DNA of 25,907 bases from RFQD01 sp049314515 (GCA_049314515.1 JBMOEY010000015.1:1-25907), one strand, 5' to 3'; positions 1 through 6,244 are shown, counted from the stretch's first letter. Notes: generated by a model from the letters alone, not told the origin. Made by a program: numbers and translations.

Positions 1-2
1 GT

Positions 3-827
3 CTTGCCGGCGCGCTCATGGTCGGTGTCGGAGCAGCGAAGGCACTCGCCTTGTCACTCAACAAGCCCGTGTTCGCGGTCAATCACCTCGTCGCACATGT
101 GGGAGCCGATGTTTTGCACGGGTATGGCGCGCTCGCCGGTGACCGATCCGCGCTTCATCCGCTGGACTATCCGACGATCGCGCTTTTGGTGTCGGGCGGA
201 CACACGTCCCTCTTGCACGTGCGCAACTTGACGAGTGACGTTGTGATGCTCGGCGAAACCATTGATGACGCTGCGGGCGAAGCATTTGACAAGGTTGCCC
301 GCCTGTTGGGCTTGCCTTATCCGGGTGGCCCGCACATCGACCGAGTGGCGGCCGAAGGTGACCCGACGGCGTTCCGGTTTCCGCGGGGTCTCACGTTGCC
401 CAAAGACATGGAGAAGCACCGCTATGACTTCTCTTTCTCGGGACTCAAGACAGCAGTGGCACGCACTGTGGAAAAACTCACCGATGCGGGTGAGCCAGTA
501 CCCACCGCCGACATCGCCGCGAGTTTTCGCGAAGCCGTGATCGACGTGCTTCTGACCAAGGCGTTTGCCGCGTGCGCCGACCTCGGTGTGCCACGACTTC
601 TGCTCGGAGGTGGAGTGACGGCTAATGCGCGACTGCGATCCGAGGCCGAGCGTCGGGCTGCGCTCGCCGGGGTGGAGTTGCGCATCCCGCCATTCGAACT
701 ATGCACCGACAACGGCGCGATGATTGCCGCCCTCGCGAGCGAGTTGATCATGTCGGGCGCTGAGGCGTCGAATCTGAGCTTTGGTGCCGATTCAACTCTT
801 CCGGTGACCCATATTTATGAGCAGTGA
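3..827 (+). CDS. tsaD: tRNA N6-adenosine threonylcarbamoyltransferase TsaD (5' end missing)
   Basis: TsaD transfers the threonylcarbamoyl group from TC-AMP to A37 of ANN-decoding tRNAs (t6A synthesis), working in the cytoplasm with TsaB and TsaE. The reading frame is open from the first bases of the window, so the gene starts upstream. From family length, roughly the first 80 residues are missing. Visible family marks are NHLVAH (the two metal-binding His of the HxxxH motif), LLVSGGHTSL, the GETIDDAAGEAFDKVARLLGL block that follows it, the GGGVTANARLR nucleotide-binding stretch and CTDNGAMIA with the conserved metal-ligand Asp near the C-terminus. It ends with TGA at 825-827. In related genomes it follows tsaB/rimI, which would lie left of the window. 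A methionine codon at 18 lies inside the conserved core and is not the start. Identification is very secure. Confidence 0.96.
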   Translation, partial: LAGALMVGVGAAKALALSLNKPVFAVNHLVAHVGADVLHGYGALAGDRSALHPLDYPTIALLVSGGHTSLLHVRNLTSDVVMLGETIDDAAGEAFDKVARLLGLPYPGGPHIDRVAAEGDPTAFRFPRGLTLPKDMEKHRYDFSFSGLKTAVARTVEKLTDAGEPVPTADIAASFREAVIDVLLTKAFAACADLGVPRLLLGGGVTANARLRSEAERRAALAGVELRIPPFELCTDNGAMIAALASELIMSGAEASNLSFGADSTLPVTHIYEQ

Positions 828-946
828 ACGTTTGTGAAAGATTTCGTCATGCGGTGTTTTTATCTTGCCCCGGGTGAGTGAATGCACAAAGATAAGCGAG
901 GATCCTCCGATGCGCGCAGTGCGCTTCGCTTTATGAAGGGAAAAAA

Positions 947-1225
947 ATGAGCAGTACAGCAACTTCGGGTGCAAAAACCAACGTTCTCGCCATCGTTTCG
1001 CTGGTCACCTCCATCATCGGCTTTGGCCTTGTGGGCGTCATCACCGGACACATTGGTCTGAACCAGATTAAGAAAACGGGCGAGGAGGGTCGCGGCCTTG
1101 CCATCGCTGGCCTCGTTATCGGCTACATCAGCATCGTTGCCGCACTTCTCTTCCTTCTCATTTGGGGTCTGGCTCTTGGTGGTCTCGCGGTGTTCTTGGG
1201 GACCCAAGCCACGTACGTGAGCTAA
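947..1225 (+). CDS. DUF4190-like small membrane protein 1 of a tandem array
   Basis: This 92-residue protein has a short polar N-terminus (SSTATSGAKTN), one hydrophobic helix (about residues 12-32), a central conserved stretch GHIGLNQIKKTGEEGRGLAIAGLVIGY, and a second hydrophobic region to about residue 80. The G-H-x-x-L-x-Q-I-K-x-T-G-x-x-G-R-G-x-A-I-A-G motif between two membrane segments is the pattern of the DUF4190 family, whose function is unknown. It is preceded by an AAGGG ribosome-binding site and followed by a strong hairpin terminator at 1246-1277, so it may be transcribed apart from its three paralogues downstream. Family assignment rests on motif recognition. No function can be proposed beyond a small membrane protein. 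Confidence 0.85.
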   Translation: MSSTATSGAKTNVLAIVSLVTSIIGFGLVGVITGHIGLNQIKKTGEEGRGLAIAGLVIGYISIVAALLFLLIWGLALGGLAVFLGTQATYVS

Positions 1226-1245
1226 CAGCCTCAAAACGTGCTCTG

Positions 1246-1277
1246 AGCAACCCCGCCACGAAAGTGGCGGGGTTGCT
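1246..1277 (+). terminator. Hairpin terminator after the first DUF4190 gene
   Basis: A 14-bp perfect stem (AGCAACCCCGCCAC pairing with GTGGCGGGGTTGCT) encloses a GAAA tetraloop. The T-run after it is short (TTCG). It sits 21 bases after the stop codon of the first DUF4190 gene and fits an intrinsic terminator. Confidence 0.8.
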
Positions 1278-1293
1278 TCGTGAGGGGCAATCG

Positions 1294-1310
1294 AACCGCA
1301 AACTAGGCTG
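1294..1310 (+). promoter_or_regulatory. Repeated promoter element, copy 1 (-10 TAGGCT)
   Basis: The 17 bases AACCGCAAACTAGGCTG occur here and again at 1730-1746, each time upstream of a DUF4190 gene. TAGGCT (1304-1309) fits the actinobacterial TANNNT -10 box. At this copy the start codon (1358) is about 48 bases further on, behind an AGAAGGG ribosome-binding site, so the transcript would have a leader. No convincing -35 box was seen. Confidence 0.5.
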
Positions 1311-1357
1311 GTCGGGACGTTTCGTTCGTATGTTTTCGTTTGGAGAAGGGCAAATAA

Positions 1358-1639
1358 ATGAGTAACTCTGAAGCTTCTGTCGCAAAGACAAACGTGCTGG
1401 CATTTGTTTCCCTAGTCACGTCAATTCTTGGTTTGGGAATTCTTGGTTATGGAATTATTTTTGGAATTCCCGGCGTTATCACTGGCCACATTGGTCTAGC
1501 GCAAATTAAGAAGAAGGGCCAGAGTGGTCGGGGGGTCGCCATTGCCGGCCTTGTAGTCGGTTACGTGGCAGTTGTCTTTCAGAGCACCCTCATCTTCGTC
1601 GCATGGTTCATATTCGCGGTCGGACTACAGCGTGGCTAG
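1358..1639 (+). CDS. DUF4190-like small membrane protein 2
   Basis: This 93-residue paralogue of its neighbours has a polar N-terminus (SNSEASVAKTN), a long first hydrophobic segment (VLAFVSLVTSILGLGILGYGIIFGIPGVI), the family motif GHIGLAQIKKKGQSGRGVAIAGLVVGY, and a second hydrophobic segment ending in FAVGLQRG. It most resembles the first copy (matching AKTNVLA and SLVTSI blocks). ATG 1358 follows an AGAAGGG Shine-Dalgarno sequence. The gene is noticeably AT-richer than its surroundings: bases 1381-1500 hold about 44% G+C by direct count, against about 60% in groES (3961-4020). It could be a faster-drifting copy or an acquired one. Function unknown. Confidence 0.83.
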   Translation: MSNSEASVAKTNVLAFVSLVTSILGLGILGYGIIFGIPGVITGHIGLAQIKKKGQSGRGVAIAGLVVGYVAVVFQSTLIFVAWFIFAVGLQRG

Positions 1640-1642
1640 CGC

Positions 1643-1667
1643 CTCGTGACTTTGTCCAATTCACGAG
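1643..1667 (+). terminator. Weak hairpin after the second DUF4190 gene
   Basis: CTCGTGA (1643-1649) pairs with TCACGAG (1661-1667) across an 11-base loop, starting three bases after the stop codon. There is no T-run, so it is only a possible weak terminator or an mRNA 3' end structure. Confidence 0.3.
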
Positions 1668-1715
1668 CATCGATTGATGATTCCTCGCGGGGACACTGTG
1701 TTGGGGTCGCTGAAG

Positions 1716-1752
1716 TTGGGGGGCGAACAAACCGCAAACTAGGCTGACGCTA
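1716..1752 (+). promoter_or_regulatory. Leaderless promoter with repeated element, copy 2
   Basis: The second copy of the 17-base element (1730-1746) contains TAGGCT at 1740-1745. Exactly six bases later comes the ATG at 1752, with no Shine-Dalgarno sequence in between. This is the geometry of a leaderless actinobacterial transcript. TTGGGG at 1716-1721 with an 18-base spacer could serve as the -35 box. Confidence 0.6.
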
Positions 1753-2102
1753 TGACTGACAACTCTGACTTGTACTTCCCGTCCACGGAGACAAAAGCGA
1801 CGAACTCCGCGACACCGTTGCCGAGCGCAGCACCAACGAACACATACGCGCTCGTTGGTTTCATCTTGTCGCTTGTGAGCTACACGACTTTTGTCACTGC
1901 CATTCCTGGCATCGTTCTGGGACACCTCGGACTTAAGCAAATTCGGGAGACCGGAGAGAGCGGCAGAGGGATGGCCATTGCGGCCATCACGATTGGTTGG
2001 GTCATGATTGGACTCGGTATCCTCACCGTGCTGATCGTTTCATTGTTCTTCCTGATTCCGCTGACCCTGGCCGGCTTGGCCGGCGCTTTGCGCTCGCATT
2101 AG
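1752..2102 (+). CDS. DUF4190-like small membrane protein 3
   Basis: This 116-residue paralogue has a longer polar, Thr/Ala/Pro-rich N-terminus of about 35 residues (likely cytosolic and disordered). Then follow a hydrophobic segment (YALVGFILSLVSYTTFVTAIPGIVL), the motif GHLGLKQIRETGESGRGMAIAAITIGW, and a second long hydrophobic segment (VMIGLGILTVLIVSLFFLIPLTLAGLAGAL). Start ATG 1752 is supported by the -10 box at 1740-1745 placed six bases upstream and by the lack of any ribosome-binding site. The gene is followed after 68 bases by the fourth copy, probably on the same transcript. Function unknown; the family motif is clear. Confidence 0.83.
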   Translation: MTDNSDLYFPSTETKATNSATPLPSAAPTNTYALVGFILSLVSYTTFVTAIPGIVLGHLGLKQIRETGESGRGMAIAAITIGWVMIGLGILTVLIVSLFFLIPLTLAGLAGALRSH

Positions 2103-2170
2103 TGTTATTCCGGGTTGCCCTTCAACGAGGGCCCGTCGGCCGCCGAGAGCCTTACCGAAGGGAAAACACC

Positions 2171-2515
2171 ATGGCATCCGCGACACCAACACCGTCGACC
2201 TCGACCAGCAGGCTTGCCATTTGGTCCCTGGTCACGTCGCTTTTGAGCATCGCTTATCTGTTGATTCTTCGCATGTTGCCGAACAACCCGCTCATCATCG
2301 TCCCCTATCTCTTCATTCTCGGGGTTTTGGGATTCGGTTGTGTTGTGGGGGTAGTCCTTGGTCACTTTGCCATCCATTTGATTAAGGAAACCGGGGCGAA
2401 GGGCCGAGGTATCGCAATCGCCGGTATCGTCCTTGGATACCTCGTAATCGCATTCTGGGTCGTGCCGGTCGTCTGGGGCTTTGTGGTAGTGCTTTTTAGG
2501 GGCCAATCCAGCTGA
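2171..2515 (+). CDS. DUF4190-like small membrane protein 4
   Basis: This 114-residue protein is the most divergent of the four copies. A Thr/Ser/Pro-rich N-terminus is followed by two closely spaced hydrophobic segments (LAIWSLVTSLLSIAYLLILRML and the IIVPYLFILGVLGFGCVVGVVL stretch), the motif GHFAIHLIKETGAKGRGIAIAGIVLGY, and a final hydrophobic segment. It therefore probably has one more membrane pass than its neighbours. ATG 2171 is chosen because AAGGG precedes it at normal spacing. The frame is open further upstream to 1997, but that part overlaps gene 3 and has no family similarity. The last 20 bases overlap, tail to tail, the end of the minus-strand methyltransferase gene. Function unknown. 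Confidence 0.8.
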   Translation: MASATPTPSTSTSRLAIWSLVTSLLSIAYLLILRMLPNNPLIIVPYLFILGVLGFGCVVGVVLGHFAIHLIKETGAKGRGIAIAGIVLGYLVIAFWVVPVVWGFVVVLFRGQSS

Positions 2516-3737
2516 CGCGTTCAGCGAGCACCGCGAGTCGACGGCTGGATGCGCCACTCCCGAGTCGCATGAGCAACAGGGTCGCCGACTCTGGTCCGTT
2601 CAACCGCAGTTTCGTGCGAAAAGTCGCGGGGTCAACGTCGACGCCGCGTTTCTTGATCTCGAGCGCGCCGATCTGACGGTCAGCGAGGGCGCGTGAGATT
2701 TTCTTGGGGTCGAGGGGTAGCACCTCGAGCACGCGAAACGTGTCGGCAAACGGGGTCGGGGTGTGAGTGTCGGCGCTCAGGTAGGCGATGTGTTCGTCGA
2801 GCGCGTGCGCTGCGAGTGACCGAGCCAGGTCGCCGATCAAGCGCGCGCGGATGACCGCCCCGTGCGGCTCGTAGACAAACGCGCCAAGCTCGCCCACGTG
2901 CGGGTCACTCGACTCACCCGCGCCGGTCATTTCGTGATAGCCGGTGGGCTCTCCGTCGCGCGCGAGCACGAGTGCCGACCGTCCCACGCCGTCGCGGGCT
3001 AATGCGCCCGTCCACAGCACCAATTCGACGGTTTCACCTTTTACGTCGATCCACTGTGCCTCGACCGGTTGCCCGCCGAGCTCATGTGGAATCGACTCAA
3101 GCGGATACCCGGGCCCAAGTTTGATTCCTGACGGTTTCTCGGCCGCTCGCGCAAACACCCAGTCGAGCGTGGGGGACCAGTCGCCGGGGTCGGCGAGCCG
3201 CGTAGAGCTGGTGTGGCCAGTGGTGCGTCGGGCGGGATCGAACCACAGCGCATCCATATCGCCCAGGTCAACGGCATCGGCTGTTGCGTGACGAACCTCG
3301 CTGTCGGCAAAGGGCGCGAGGTTGTAACTCGCAAAGGCCGCAGTGACTTGATCTGAGTCAACGGCGAGCACGTGGATGCCGAGCGATGCAAGTGCGAGCG
3401 CATCACCGCCGATTCCGCAGCCGAGGTCGGCGATGCGACGAAAGCCAGCCCGGGAGAATCGCCCGGCGTGATGTGCGGCGACTGCGAAACGCGTGGACTG
3501 CTCGAGACCGGCCGGAGTAAAGAGCATTGTGTCGGCAAAGTCGCCAAACTTTGCGCGCGCTTTCTGGCGCAAGCGAGCCTGGCTGATGACGGCGGCGACG
3601 AGTGCTGCATTGTGTCCGACTTTTCTGAGTCGGGATACAGCCGCGACCACATCGAGACTGGTTTCTAGTGCGGTCACCTCGTCGAGCAGGCGCAACCCTT
3701 GTGGGGTGAGCAGTTGCTCGACATCGTGCGCATCCAT
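2496..3737 (-). CDS. Class I SAM-dependent methyltransferase with THUMP-like C-terminal domain
   Basis: This 413-residue cytosolic protein has an N-terminal helical region (residues 1-95). A Rossmann methyltransferase core follows, with motif I DLGCGIGGDALALA (about 104-117), the acidic end of strand 2 (AVDSD, about 125-129) and WFDPARR (about 165-171). The C-terminal part (LPLDPKKISRALADRQIGALEIKKRGVDVDP...) matches the THUMP-like domain found in actinobacterial proteins of this type. Related proteins are probably RNA methyltransferases, but the substrate is not known to me. ATG 3737 is chosen because the family N-terminus (MDAHDVEQLLTPQGLRLLDEV) begins there. A longer frame to 3983 would run through the groES promoter. 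The gene is divergent from groES, and its 3' end overlaps the fourth DUF4190 gene by 20 bases on the other strand. Confidence 0.85.
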   Translation of the reverse strand: MDAHDVEQLLTPQGLRLLDEVTALETSLDVVAAVSRLRKVGHNAALVAAVISQARLRQKARAKFGDFADTMLFTPAGLEQSTRFAVAAHHAGRFSRAGFRRIADLGCGIGGDALALASLGIHVLAVDSDQVTAAFASYNLAPFADSEVRHATADAVDLGDMDALWFDPARRTTGHTSSTRLADPGDWSPTLDWVFARAAEKPSGIKLGPGYPLESIPHELGGQPVEAQWIDVKGETVELVLWTGALARDGVGRSALVLARDGEPTGYHEMTGAGESSDPHVGELGAFVYEPHGAVIRARLIGDLARSLAAHALDEHIAYLSADTHTPTPFADTFRVLEVLPLDPKKISRALADRQIGALEIKKRGVDVDPATFRTKLRLNGPESATLLLMRLGSGASSRRLAVLAERVSWIGP

Positions 3738-3762
3738 GACACCTAAGCTAGCGCGCATGCAA

Positions 3763-3793
3763 AGTTGGCACTCACTTTGCGCGAGTGCCAACT
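3763..3793. promoter_or_regulatory. CIRCE-like HrcA operator 1
   Basis: GTTGGCACTC and GAGTGCCAAC form a perfect 10-bp inverted repeat around a 9-base spacer (3764-3792), extended one more base pair to 3763/3793. It matches the CIRCE layout TTAGCACTC-N9-GAGTGCTAA, differing symmetrically by G for A (and C for T) at one position in each half. It covers the region where the -35 box of groES would lie. Confidence 0.85.
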
Positions 3794-3806
3794 CACGGCG
3801 TAAACT
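3777..3806 (+). promoter_or_regulatory. Candidate groES promoter
   Basis: TTGCGC (3777-3782) and TAAACT (3801-3806) are 18 bases apart. The implied transcription start falls at about 3813, inside the second CIRCE, so both operators would block polymerase. The boxes are inferred by eye only. Confidence 0.45.
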
Positions 3807-3811
3807 CGGAC

Positions 3812-3838
3812 TTAGCACTCGCACCCGTCGGGTGCTAA
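3812..3838. promoter_or_regulatory. CIRCE HrcA operator 2
   Basis: TTAGCACTC, nine bases, then GGGTGCTAA. This is the canonical CIRCE with a single mismatch in the right half (GAG to GGG). It lies 44 bases before the groES start codon. HrcA bound here would repress groES until heat or misfolded protein titrates the GroE-dependent repressor. Confidence 0.92.
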
Positions 3839-3882
3839 CCCACGTTGTTTTCGTACACATGAAGCACAGAAAGAGGTCAACC

Positions 3883-4176
3883 GTGTCGGTCTCCATCAAG
3901 CCGCTCGAAGATCGCATCGTTGTCAAGCAGGTCGAAGCTGAGACGACCACTGCATCCGGTCTGGTCATTCCTGACACCGCCAAGGAACGCCCTCAAGAGG
4001 GCGAAGTTCTGTCGGTGGGCCCGGGTCGCATCGACGACAACGGCAACCGCGTCCCGCTTGACGTCAGCGTCGGCGACCGCGTCATTTACTCCAAGTACGG
4101 TGGCACAGAGGTGAAGTACGGTGGCGAGGAATACCTGATTCTCTCGGCCCGCGACATCCTCGCTATCGTGAGCTAA
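3883..4176 (+). CDS. groES: Co-chaperonin GroES (Hsp10)
   Basis: This is a 97-residue GroES of normal length, forming the heptameric lid of the GroEL folding chamber in the cytoplasm. It begins SVSIKPLEDRIVVKQVEAE and ends YGGEEYLILSARDILAIVS. It carries the mobile-loop region (about residues 17-34, TTTASGLVIPDTAKERPQ) and the core GEVLSVGPGRIDDNGNRVPLDVSVGDRVIYSKYGGTEVKYG. The start is GTG 3883, behind AGAGG; the frame is open further upstream, but only through the promoter and operators. Two CIRCE elements upstream indicate HrcA control. No groEL follows: a terminator lies at 4208-4241 and then an unrelated permease gene. The GroEL partner must therefore be encoded elsewhere, which is common in actinobacteria. 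Confidence 0.97.
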   Translation: MSVSIKPLEDRIVVKQVEAETTTASGLVIPDTAKERPQEGEVLSVGPGRIDDNGNRVPLDVSVGDRVIYSKYGGTEVKYGGEEYLILSARDILAIVS

Positions 4177-4207
4177 TTTCGCCCCGCGCGTGAGCGCACT
4201 GCGAGCT

Positions 4208-4241
4208 TGAGGCCCGTTCCTTTTTGCAGGAACGGGCCTCA
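4208..4241 (+). terminator. Terminator after groES
   Basis: A 13-bp perfect stem (TGAGGCCCGTTCC with GGAACGGGCCTCA) flanks the loop TTTTTGCA, 31 bases after the groES stop. There is no long T-run. It isolates groES from rarD. Confidence 0.8.
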
Positions 4242-4255
4242 GTCGTGTGCGCCAC

Positions 4256-4268
4256 TAACATGAGGGAG
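4256..4268 (+). promoter_or_regulatory. Leaderless -10 box of rarD
   Basis: TAACAT (4256-4261) ends six bases before the GTG start at 4268. An upstream ATG (4260) runs into a stop after two more codons (ATG AGG GAG TGA), so GTG 4268 is the start. The spacing indicates transcription starting at or next to the start codon. Confidence 0.55.
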
Positions 4269-5188
4269 TGACGACTCAGCGCGTATCCGGTGCCGGCCTC
4301 GCATACGCGTTTGCGGCCTACGGGCTCTGGGGCATGTTTCCGCTCTACTTTTTGAGCATCCGTGACACGAATCCGTTCGAAATCGTGTCGTACCGCATCG
4401 TTTTCTCACTCATCTTCTGTGCTCTGGTCATTTCGGCGATTCGCAAGTGGGGTCGGTTCGCGCACATCTTCCGTTCGAAGCGTGCCGTTCTGACTCTCGG
4501 GCTCGCCAGTGCCCTGATCTACGTCAACTGGCAGGTTTTTGTCATTGCCGTGGTCAACGGCGAGGTTGTCGAATCATCGCTCGGCTATTTCATTAACCCC
4601 ATTGTCACGGTCATCCTCGGCGTCGTCGTGCTTCGGGAACGTCTGCGTCGAATGCAGTGGGTGGCGGTCGGCGTCAGCGCTATCGCGGTCGTGGTGCTGT
4701 CGATCAGCTACTCCGGACTCCCCTGGATATCTATTACGTTGGCACTCTCGTTTGGCCTCTACAGCCTCATCAAGAAGCGTGTGGGGGCAAACGTCGATGC
4801 CATCAGCGGCCTGATGATCGAATCCATGTGGATGACCCCACTTGCGATTGTGCAGTGGTTTGTGGTCTCGAGCGCAGTCGGTGTGACGGCTTTCGTTCAC
4901 GGCGTTCCCTACGCGCTCTGGATCATGGCGGCCGGCCCGATCACCGCTATCCCACTGATGTTCTTCGCGGCGGCCACGCGTCGCCTTCCGCTCACGGCAA
5001 TCGGGCTCATTCAGTATTCGACTCCAATTTTTTCGTTTTGTCTCGGTGTCTTCGTGCTTGGTGAGCCCATGCCGACGACCAGGTGGATCGGGTTCGTGAT
5101 CGTTTGGGTGGCGCTCATCATTTTGTCGATTGACATGTTGCGCAATGCGCGGCGTTCGCGCTCGGCGCGTGCCGCAGAACTTGTCTAG
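4268..5188 (+). CDS. rarD: RarD/EamA family membrane permease
   Basis: This 306-residue inner-membrane protein has about ten hydrophobic segments in the two-repeat EamA arrangement of the drug/metabolite transporter superfamily. The opening GLAYAFAAYGLWGMFPLYF, the following NPFEIVSYRIVFSLIF, the NWQVFVIAVVNGEVVESSLGYFINPIV block and the final LIQYSTPIFSFCLGVFVLGEPM are typical of RarD proteins. RarD has been linked by name to chloramphenicol sensitivity, but the transported substrate is not established. GTG 4268 is supported by the -10 box six bases upstream. The tail is short and basic (RNARRSRSARAAELV). It stands alone between the groES terminator and the liv locus. Confidence 0.9.
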   Translation: MTTQRVSGAGLAYAFAAYGLWGMFPLYFLSIRDTNPFEIVSYRIVFSLIFCALVISAIRKWGRFAHIFRSKRAVLTLGLASALIYVNWQVFVIAVVNGEVVESSLGYFINPIVTVILGVVVLRERLRRMQWVAVGVSAIAVVVLSISYSGLPWISITLALSFGLYSLIKKRVGANVDAISGLMIESMWMTPLAIVQWFVVSSAVGVTAFVHGVPYALWIMAAGPITAIPLMFFAAATRRLPLTAIGLIQYSTPIFSFCLGVFVLGEPMPTTRWIGFVIVWVALIILSIDMLRNARRSRSARAAELV

Positions 5189-5265
5189 GTTTACGCGACT
5201 ACAGTTGCGCTAGGTCGAGCATTTGGCCGAGATGTGTTTACTTGCGACGTCGGGGGAGAATCTGT

Positions 5266-6090
5266 ATGCGTTCACTCGCAGGAATTGCCGTCATTGCGTC
5301 GAGTGCGATCTTGCTCTCCGGATGCACGTTCCTGCCGATGCCCGTGCCGACACCGACCCCCACGCCAACGGCATCGGGAGACGGAGTCTTGCGCATTGGA
5401 GACCTGACTCCCATTTCTGGACCACTGGCCAGCACGGGGGCCGCCCAAGCGGCCGGCATCGAACTCGCCGTTCGCCAAATTAACGAGCAGGGTGGCGTTC
5501 TCGGATCCCCCATCGAGGTGTGGCACCGCGACGCGGGCGACACTGACCCGGCCAAGACCGAGGCGAATTTCACTGCGCTTCTCGCGCACAACGTTGACGT
5601 CATCGTTGCTCCCGCATCCGCTGATGTGATGGATGTTCTACTGCCGCTTGCGAAGAAAGCCGGGGTACTCGTTGTCGCACCGGCAAACGCAAAATCAGCT
5701 CCTCCCACCGCAGTCATCACCCCGATCGTCCCGGATGCGGAATTCTCGGCTTTGCTGCGATCGGCGGACCCCAACCTTATCGATCTGAATTTTGGCGCAG
5801 AAGCCTACGAACTCACCACTGCTCTGGCATTGTCGGCTGTGTTCCTTCACGACGACGGAGCCGACTCCCTCTCGTTTGCTCTGTCGCATGTGCAAGGTCC
5901 GGGGATCACGTGCGCGAGCTTCGGAGCGTGCGTCTCGGTTTTGCGCACGGAGCCGGCGATTTCATATCGTGGACCAGCCGGACCATACGCCTACGACGTC
6001 GCCACGGGAAACGTCGTGTTTGGCGCACCCATATCGCCCACTGTGTCAGGAACACCGTCGCCACAGCCGACGAAATCTGCCTCAAAATAG
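5266..6090 (+). CDS. Shortened Liv-type substrate-binding lipoprotein (internally deleted paralogue)
   Basis: This 274-residue lipoprotein precursor has a hydrophobic signal and lipobox LSGC (acylated Cys20). A Pro/Thr linker follows (residues 25-38), then VLRIGDLTPISGPLASTGAAQAAGIELAVRQINEQGGVLG, the start of a type I periplasmic-binding fold. Residues about 176-253 (FGAEAYELTTALALS... ITCASFGACVSVL... ISYRGPAGPYAYDVATGNVVFG) align with the C-terminal end of the full-length protein encoded next door (YGAESYDATVLAAL... EKCGTYADCVALL... IQYQGPSSIGPFN), including the paired Cys216/Cys222. About 150 residues between these parts, most of the second lobe, are absent. The frame is intact and the tail ends in a Ser/Thr/Pro-rich stretch. 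A GGGGGAG site precedes ATG 5266. It may be a non-transporting ligand sensor, an accessory protein or a decaying duplicate. Confidence 0.78.
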   Translation: MRSLAGIAVIASSAILLSGCTFLPMPVPTPTPTPTASGDGVLRIGDLTPISGPLASTGAAQAAGIELAVRQINEQGGVLGSPIEVWHRDAGDTDPAKTEANFTALLAHNVDVIVAPASADVMDVLLPLAKKAGVLVVAPANAKSAPPTAVITPIVPDAEFSALLRSADPNLIDLNFGAEAYELTTALALSAVFLHDDGADSLSFALSHVQGPGITCASFGACVSVLRTEPAISYRGPAGPYAYDVATGNVVFGAPISPTVSGTPSPQPTKSASK

Positions 6091-6130
6091 ACCAAAACGA
6101 GCGAAAAACGCCGGAATTACGTTTCGGGAT

Positions 6131-6146
6131 GTTACCTAGTTGTAAC
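6131..6146. promoter_or_regulatory. Small inverted repeat upstream of the binding-protein gene
   Basis: GTTAC and GTAAC face each other across six bases. It lies about 100 bases before the full-length binding-protein gene and could be a regulator site or chance. Confidence 0.25.
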
Positions 6147-6179
6147 GCTCTGGTGTTGGTTGAAACCCCTGACGATGGC

Positions 6180-6221
6180 TAGCCTTAAGGGTACGCAGTC
6201 GCGGTCACTTGACCGCGACTG
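6180..6221 (+). promoter_or_regulatory. Candidate -10 box and leader hairpin of the substrate-binding gene
   Basis: TAGCCT (6180-6185) fits the TANNNT -10 box. A 26-base inverted repeat at 6196-6221 follows, with two perfect 12-base arms (CAGTCGCGGTCA and TGACCGCGACTG) around two central bases. The repeat would lie at the very 5' end of the mRNA, or act as an operator just after the start site. The ribosome-binding site AAGGAG follows at 6236-6241 and is left unpaired. Confidence 0.45.
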
Positions 6222-6244
6222 ATAATTCACACACAAGGAGTACC

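Noticed and set aside
860..895. TTATCTT...AAGATAA inverted repeat between tsaD and the first DUF4190 gene
   Set aside because: Only seven bases per arm and 22 bases apart; could be chance, and no promoter fits around it convincingly.
3493..3882. Open frame extending groES upstream to give a 227-residue protein
   Set aside because: The extension runs antisense through the methyltransferase gene and through the promoter and both CIRCE elements. GroES homology begins exactly at GTG 3883.
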